Assembly: GCA_934045905.1 (NCBI GenBank)
Contig: OW203768.1
Span: 18,986,770-19,050,769 of the forward strand
Direction of reading: 5' to 3'
DNA length: 64,000 bases
Origin: Leuctra nigra
Taxonomy: Eukaryota; Arthropoda; Insecta; Plecoptera; Leuctridae
The position numbers and the translations under genes are program-made. The notes under the pieces were generated by a model, which saw nothing but the letters and a program-made list of their open reading frames with translations, was not told the origin of the DNA and made no database searches. Positions 27,101 to 36,100 of the stretch are shown in pieces. Each line of letters opens with the position of its first letter. The first letter of the stretch is position 1.

Positions 27101-30100
27101 AGTGCTGAATTTTTAGATTTCTTCTATTTTTTATAGTTGAAGAGACTTGGCTGGTACTTTTACACGGAGTGTTTTTTATGGGGATATCGATAGTTAGTGG
27201 AAATTGGTGAATCTTATTGGCTATGGAATTCGCGCCAACTGGATTCATTGGTTAACTGCCCACTAACTATCGATAATTAATTAATTACTAATTAGCTAAT
27301 CCAAAGTTGGTCCTACCCGGCCTAAGTAGTCATTCAAGAAACGACATTGGTTGTTGATATGGCAAATCCTAATTAACCGTTTAAAATTTAGCAGAGCAAT
27401 GAGAAACTGGCCCTACATATACTAGACGGAATATTGTTTATACTAGACGGAATATTGTTTTTCTTAATCCCTTTTTTTTAAGTTTGTGAAAAGTTCAAAC
27501 AAAGCAATTTTTATTCTTTGAATCAAGCCGGGTCCACATAGACCGTTTTTTTGCGTTTTGCATTGTCCGTTTTTTTTTTCTCTAGACCAATCACGCACGC
27601 GGATTTTCTTGTCACCGCGCCGCATAAACTTCATTGAGGATTTTAAAAAAGACGCGCGACGGAAGTGACGTAAAATCTTTAATATCCAATCACGCACCAC
27701 TACGTCTTATGATCAAATAACATTGCTGATCTGACACTAAGGTCGAGGACAGACCCCCACCGATGGCTGCCACCTTAGCGCGGTGGTGGGGTTTGTGTTG
27801 GCCAATGATCCATTGCAGCTACGCCGGCGAGCATATGCTCATGTGTCAGGGTTACCCATGCCGGACAGATCAGTGGTGAGGCCCAGACCAAGAGCAGCCA
27901 GGGTCGGCCTAACCTTGCCCTCCCTTGAATTTGCGGTCCCCTCGGGCCGGCCTCCCCCCTCGAGATGGTGATCCCCCTGAAATCGGGTTCAGCCGGCCCG
28001 AATCCTCACACCCCCCGGTCCGTCCCCTATCCGTCCTGGCCTTCCCACCAGTGCTGGACTCCCTCGGATCGGGTCCGTTAGGTCAACCCCCTCCCATTGC
28101 CCTCAAATTATGATCAACAAAGTTAAATATAACAAATAATGTGCGCAATATAACCTCGTCGTTGACGCGCCATTAAACCAAACTAATCTAATCTAATCTA
28201 ATCGAGGACAGACTAAGTTGAACCCGCGCTAGCATGGGCCGGCCTATACCTGGCAATGCTAAACAGGGTTCATCTTTGCCTGTCCATCTAATATTAGTCC
28301 ATCTAATTACTCACAAACTGTCACTGACAGATACTGTTTGTATGAACTTTCTGTTTTCCACTGCCTCTTGACATCTCGAAGGTAAAATTGAAACAAGGCG
28401 GGGATCAAGGTGCTTACAAACGTTTTTGTAGAATACGCATAAAGGAATAACGCAAAATGCTCTATGTGGACAGTTCTACCAAAAACGTTGATATTTCATT
28501 TGTAAAAACTAAAAACGGAAAACGCAAAACGGAAAAATGGTCTATGTGGACCCGGCTTCATTCTATAAACAACCCTGCAATCTATTATACATATAACTTA
28601 CCTAATATATGTAACTAATTTACCATACAACAAGTTGAAAATTTTAATATCAATGAGTTTGGATTTAATTTTTAACTTGCATTAAAAAATCCAAAATCTT
28701 TTGCCCTTACAGTGCACCTAATTTTGCCGCTTATCAGGTGCATTCTCACGATAGATGATAGTAAAGTGTGCTTACGACATTCTGTTTGTGCGCTTGCAGC
28801 AAGAAGCTCCGAGTGAACATCAACGTCCCGATCAAGATGGAAAAGAAGGTGGAGCAAGACACGACTCACCAGTACATCGAAGCAGACCGGAAGCATATGA
28901 TCCAGGCCGCCATCGTGCGCATCATGAAGACGCGCAAGGTCATCAAGCGTCAGCAGCTGGTGGGGGAGGTGCTCGCTCAACTCACTTCCAGATTCATGCC
29001 TCAACTCACTCTTATCCAGGTGAGATAGATTTATCCATTTCAATCCCACTCTTTTCAATTGATTTCTAAAAGAGTTTGGAATGAAAATCATTGAGCGAGC
29101 TCAGCGAGCGACTCCACACTGCACTTTTGGACACTTTCTCTGTTTTTTTTTGTTTGGCCCGATGCCACAGGTCACAATTTTTTCCAATTGAGCCGATTAT
29201 TGCACACATACTAATTTCAATCTAGCTTAATTGTTTATAGTTTTTGAGAGCTGACCTCTGATGGGTCAAAAATGAAAATATTTCATGATTGGTTTCATAC
29301 AAAAACGTTGTGGAACATTTTAACGACTACTTTGTTCAAAGTGTACTAGATATTGCAAGCAATATCGGGGGTTATACAGATAATAGTAACATTGATAGAT
29401 TTATTGACAACATTGGTCTGAATAAGAATTCTGGAATTTTCGATACATTTGAACCAGTTAGTAGTTCAGAAATTAGTAAAATATTACATGACTTAAAGAA
29501 TTGTACTCCGTGGGAAGATGGCATTAATAAACAAGTTCTTGAATTGTCCATGTCCACACCAAGTATTAAGCTATTTTTGGTCAATATGATCAATACCTCA
29601 CTTAGTACTGGGAAGTATCCAAATAAACTTAAACTTGCACATATCACACCTGTCCCAAAATTGCAGCGGGCAATTGATGGGGAGAACTACAGGCCAATAA
29701 GTAGCTTACATATTCTGGACAAAATTGTGGAAACTGCTGTTAAAATTCAGATAACTAAATTCATTGAAGACTATGATGTTCTTGCTCCTGAACAATCGGG
29801 TTTTAGATCTCACCATAGTTGTGAAACTGCTGTTAACTATATAATTGATGACCTGAAATCTAAAATTATCGATAGTAAATACACCTGTGCTATTTTCTTA
29901 GATCTGAAACGCGCATTTGACACGATTGACCGCACTGTGCTCATTCGTAAGCTTTATAGGTATGGTTTTCGTGGGACAGTTTTGGATTGGCTGTCTTCAT
30001 ATCTTAATAACAGAGCTCAAATTGTGAAAATGAATAACGTTAAATCTAATATGATAGGAAATGACATTGGTGTACCTCAGGGTTCAATTTTGGGCCCCTT

Positions 30101-33100
30101 ACTGTTTATATTATACATTAATGATATAGTTTCTATTTTTCGACATTCCTCAATTCACCTTTATGCAGATGATGCTCTACTAATCTGTAGCAATGTCAAA
30201 CCGCACATTGTACACGAATATCTTAAAATTGACTTGAATATTCTTGAATCTTGGCTTATTGCTAATAGACTCAAATTGAATGTTCCTAAAACGAAATGTA
30301 TGGTTTTCTGTAACAACAAGATCAGAACTAAGTATAGTGATTTTCTTAAAGCCCAATTTGTGATTGATGATGAAATAGTTCTTAATGTACATGTGTTTAA
30401 ATATCTTGGTGTTATGTTGGATGAAAATTTAACCCTCCAAAATCATGCTCATTATATTATAAGTAAATTAGCAAAGAAAGTTGGTCTGTTCCAAAGAAAA
30501 TGTGGTAACCTGCCTATTATGAGTAAAATTCACATATGCCAAGCAATTATCACTCCTCATCTTGACTATTGCAGTTCCATTTTATTCTTGCTAAATCAAA
30601 ACCACATAGCTAAATTGCAGAAATTACAAAATAAGATTATGAGGTCTATTCTCTGGGTAAATAGAGGAACCTCTATTAGTAAAATGTGTAGAGCATTATC
30701 TTGGACAACGGTCAAACAACGAATACTGATCAACACATTCACTTTTATATTCCGTCTGACAAAAGGTCTTGGCCCTAAATATTTGAGTGATAAACTAGTA
30801 AATAAAAATGTAACTAATTATCATATTACTCGCCAGTGTGATAGCTTATATGTAAAAAGAACAACTTCAGCCTTTGGCAATAACACTTTGTTTTCCAAGG
30901 GTGTCAATATGTTCAACAGACTACCGTTAAAAGTGAGAAATGCTGAGAGTATACGGAGTTTTAGACGAGAATGCCTTAAAGTAGTAAATGACCCATCTCG
31001 CTGGCGTGTTGACCCGCTAGCGGGTAATAATACTTTTTGGTATACAATGTAGTGTTAACCATTATTCGATACATGTAATATTGTATTTTAGCAATTCGGT
31101 ACCATACGAAATATTTTATCTTTACCTACCTATCTTTATTTTATAGCAAATTGGTAAATTGGTGATAATGACTGAATAACTAATTAGCCACAATTCTTTT
31201 AACGATGTATTGAAGTGAAATAATATGTAAAATTTTATACTGTAATTCTCTTGTACAAACAATAGCTTGATAGCTAAAATAAAAATACTACTACTACTAA
31301 GTTTTCAGCCCAATCGGCAGAGAATGTCTACATACTTATTGACATTTAAATTAAATGTCAGAAGAGATTTTATCGACATTTAATTTCCACTTTCCAGTTC
31401 AACTGCTTTGATTTTCTTTAAAAATCGGAGTGTATAGGTAGATGGTAGGGTTGTGCGAATAGTGATTTTTGACTTCGAATACGAATATCGAATAATTGAA
31501 AAAAATATTTCGAATATCGAATCGAATATCGAATAATTGGAACCAAAATTAAAATACATAATGTCAATTAAAGAAATATAATTGGACACCAAACTCTTTT
31601 CATATGACAGGAATGAAAGATGGCCATAGTGTGAATGCACTGATTATGATGTAATATGCAAAGATAATATTGTTGTCACTAATCATCACAAAAAATGAAA
31701 TTGACAGGAAACAAAAGGAGTATGAGGAAGGCCTACTTGGAGGAACAATAACCTACAAATAATATTCCCTCGAAATCAAAATGGCGGCCATGACTATTTT
31801 CGGTTGGAGTTTTAGACTTTGCAGCAGTTGGCAGCATTGAAAAACACTCCCATATTAGAAATGGCGGGATTATTTTGAATTAAAAGACATGAACTATTCG
31901 AGAATTTTCGAATATTAGAATTTTCGAAGTATTCGAAATTTCGAATACTTTATTTTCGAATACCGAATCGAATATTCGAACCAAATATTTTTGAAGTATT
32001 CGAAATTTTCGAATATTCGCACACCCCTAGTAGATGGCTATTCTCAGATTCAATGAAGTCCGGTACCTAATTATATTTTGATCGAGTGGATCGTATTTCA
32101 ATTCACTATGGATGTATATTACCGTATTAACTCGTGTATAAGACGCACTCGTGTATAAGACGCACCCTTGTTTTGAGAAGTCTATTTTAAGAAAACACTT
32201 AGCATGCATGTATAAGACGCAGTAAATGATGAAAAACAGTGTGTATTTGTATACCTACATGATATCCATCTAAATGTTGGTTTTCCAGCTAACTGAGCTC
32301 TTTGAATGAAAATCACTGCCAACTTGTTGTAAACAAACAGTAATTTTCTGATTCTGAGAAAGGGGGGAGGGGAGTCTTTTCCCAGCAGCTGTTGTTTGCT
32401 CTAACAGATGCGCACCTGCCTTTCCTCTGCATTCCAAAAAAATCCAACTCCCCTCCTCCCCTTCTATTATAAGATTGCCATTCAACAGTGTTTAGTCTTT
32501 TATGCCTGTCAGAGCAATGTTTTTCAGCCGTTAACATATAATTTTGTCTCCTGATATAAATGCAAGGGAAAACATTTTATTGCACACATTTAATATGTTA
32601 ATAGTGTTGTGTCTAGACACAGTATGAGTAGTCCAGACAGAGTGAGATGGAAAGGCAGAGTTGGGTCATTCTCCACTAAATGGAATATTCTTGACCTGTC
32701 CATTTTTAATATAGATATTAAAGAAAATATCTATGCTTTTTTTTTTTTATTTTTATATAGATGCTACTTGACAATTACAGCCATAGTGTAAGGTTATTAT
32801 CATGCACATCTAAGAGCTACAGCCCAAAATACCCCCCAAAAGTCATTCCCCTAGCTTGTACCTCACCCTGTTTTCCAGCATTGTTTTGCCATATATCTTT
32901 AAGTACATTAATTAAATGTACCAAAAATAAATTTTAAGCTTATTTATAGTGTATCTTGACATATGTAACAAATTCACAATCATATATTTATAAAATGTTA
33001 TGTTTTAACTGTAATTAAAACGTGTCCCGAGTTTTGGCATCTTTCTGAAGCCATTTTAATATATTTTTTTATTATTATTTGCAGTTGGTATTTAACATGT

Positions 33101-36100
33101 GTCTAAGTGTAGCAACTAGCTTGATGGTGCTGACAAGTCAGGAACACTCGAAATATGTAATTTAATTTGAATGATAATTGTGGCTATAAGACAAAAATGC
33201 TAAAATTTTCAGGGGCGTATGTTTTCTCTCCATCATTCCCCTATTCAATTATAATTCTGTACTTATGTTGAAATCATACTTTTTGGCAATTAAAACGTGA
33301 TAATAATAGTGACCCAAACATAACCTCAAAATTTCAACTCATAAAATGTATTACTAGAGATTTGGCAGTATTTAAACTCAGTACGTCATTCCCCTAGCTC
33401 TAAAATTTCGTCATTCCCCTATGTTTCACTATTCTAATTAACACAGTAAATTATATTATTTCATTTTGATCTCAGATGAGCAATTAATAATACTTCAACA
33501 AGTATTTTCAAAGACCCCATGAAATAAAAAGCAGAAAAAATCATATTATTTAAAAAATTATTTAGCTTCTTCAATATTCCATTTAGTGGAGAATGACCCA
33601 GATAGACAACATGGGGCAGTCTACCACAGCTCTGTTTACAAACATCCACCTTGGATTTACTGGGAAAAAAGCTTGGTATGCGTGTATAAGGCGCAGGGCA
33701 GTTTTCAGAATCAAAATATTGACATATAATTGCGTCTTATACACGAGTTAATACGGTATGTTTTCTGTACGTTACAATATTCTGGTTGGAGACGTTGCGC
33801 GTTTCGGTGCTCGCTCATCAACGCGTTACACAGAGCATTTTCTTAGTAACTCTAAAAAGCGTAAGGCTGCCTATTTTTCACCAGATTCAAACATTAGCAC
33901 CTTGTAGGTATTACCTAATAATTTGAGAGAGACACATCACAAAAATAAAAGTAAGATATGCTATGATATGCTATGCTCATGATTGGTAACATTACTGTCA
34001 ACTACGAAGACTTTTTGAAATAAATCATTTGGTAGCAGTGCCAAATTTAATTTCACCACATTAGTTCGATTTGATATGCAATGAATGGCCTATCGGCATT
34101 GTGATAGTTCCTTGTAGTGTAGATCGTTTTTCTTATGTCTTAAGGCCAATGTATATCACGTGACTTTATTTCTCTACATCCGATCAAAAGAAATAGTTAC
34201 CTATGAGTACATACCTTACATCGTTCATGCTGAGTAATCCAAGGTGATTTATGAAGGAAATTCACTGCATACTGGAGCTTATCAATATTTTCAGTCAATA
34301 ATATTTATTTTTGCAGTGGTTTAAGAATAAAATAAATGCAAATCGTGTGTATCCGTACGCGTTTGAAAGCTGTCAAAACCCAATGCTGTTATTTTAAATA
34401 TTACATTCATAATAGTGGATATAATTAATATCTCAACATTTCGTTGGAAAGATGAAGAAAGAGCGCATGTTTTGTTGGCAAAATTGTGTCAGGTTTGTGA
34501 TGCATATGTGCCCTTTTATTAGATTAAAGTTTGCTGTTCTTGGCAACTCGTAGGATTTCCTTAAACTTCAGGTCTTGATTTGAGAATATTTAGGTGCAAG
34601 GAAGTAAAATCATCTAATATGTTATTTTCGCAGTTCTTTTCTGCGTAGATTAGTTCCAACAGATGTGTCCTAACTTATCTGATGAGTGAGAAGTATTTGC
34701 TAATCTGAACCCTTCCAAATGAAAATGTGTAGCTTTTTGGTTGAAAAGTCACGTGATATGCAGCCACCTTAAGTTGGCTGGGTAGTGAGTTTGACCTTGA
34801 AGAGTTTTTTAATCGATTTTCAATATCTTTTACTAATGTAATTGTTAACAAAATAAGGCTTTGTACGACTATTCAGAACAGTTCAATGAAAATAATTCCA
34901 TAGCTTGTAAATTGTATGGTTTATTAGATTTACTTTGTCCTACAGATGTTTAGTGCCCAAAAATTAGTAAAATTATGGCACTAAACATCTGCTGGACAAA
35001 ATAAAACTAATAACTTATTCCAAACTATGAAATTATTTTCATTGAACTGTTCTGAATAATCGTACAAAGCCTTATTTGGTTAACAATTACATTGGGAAAA
35101 GATATTGATAACAATCGATTAAAAAACTCTTCGAGGTCAAACTCACTACCCAGCCCTCTGAACTCTCACCAAATGCGCTGATCGTCCGTTTTTCTGTCAG
35201 GCCGTGGAAGAGTACCGACATTGACATTGACAATGTACTCATTCTCGGCCTAACAGAACAAATGCCAGTGGCTCCGTCTGGGGGGAGTTCAGACGTACGC
35301 TGGACACATGAAGATCATCTGCATGCATAATTGTGTGGAACTCAATGCATTTCAAATTTAAAAGATTTCAATGATTATTCATAATATCATCGCTAGACAT
35401 CGAAACTTGTGGCTCTTCACTGCCACTGTAAAGGCACTATTTCATTTTATAATTTTTGTAAAAAATTTCCACTGAATTTAAATTTTGGCTATGGAAGAAA
35501 TATAATTGGATAGCATTTTTTATGAATTATAATGTGATAGGCAGAGCCTGTTGTTTGTGGTGATAAAAAAAGACAAAATTCGTTTTCAACATTCTGAAAG
35601 TGGTGAATTGGTGGTGATAATTATGTTAATTTTCGCGATTGGTGGTGAAATAGAAAAAAAAAGATTTTTGTAAGAATGAGTGTGAAATATGACGCGCGAG
35701 CGAGCCGCAATACTACCAATCCTCCTCTCACTAGCGAGACTCAGCGCGTGCGCATGCGCACCCCTGTTCAAGGTCATGTAGATGCGTCATTCCATGCTCA
35801 GCAGCCAACCAGCTGGCACCCCCATACTCTCTTTGGCTGGCATTGACAGCTGGCTTACGAAGAAGACAGTGTGATTCTTTCTATTTCTTGGTACTTTTGA
35901 CACAGATCGAGGAAATTTTCGTAAAATATATACTCGGAATCGGGAAATGTTGCAAAACACGTAGGTTTGGGACAAAATCGCGTGAAAACGCGAGAATTCG
36001 TCAATATCGCTTCAAAACACAAATTTCGCGAAAATTCGCGAGAAAAAGATACATATATTTGGAATCGGGAGTGTATGAAACTTAAAGATACGAAAGAAAA

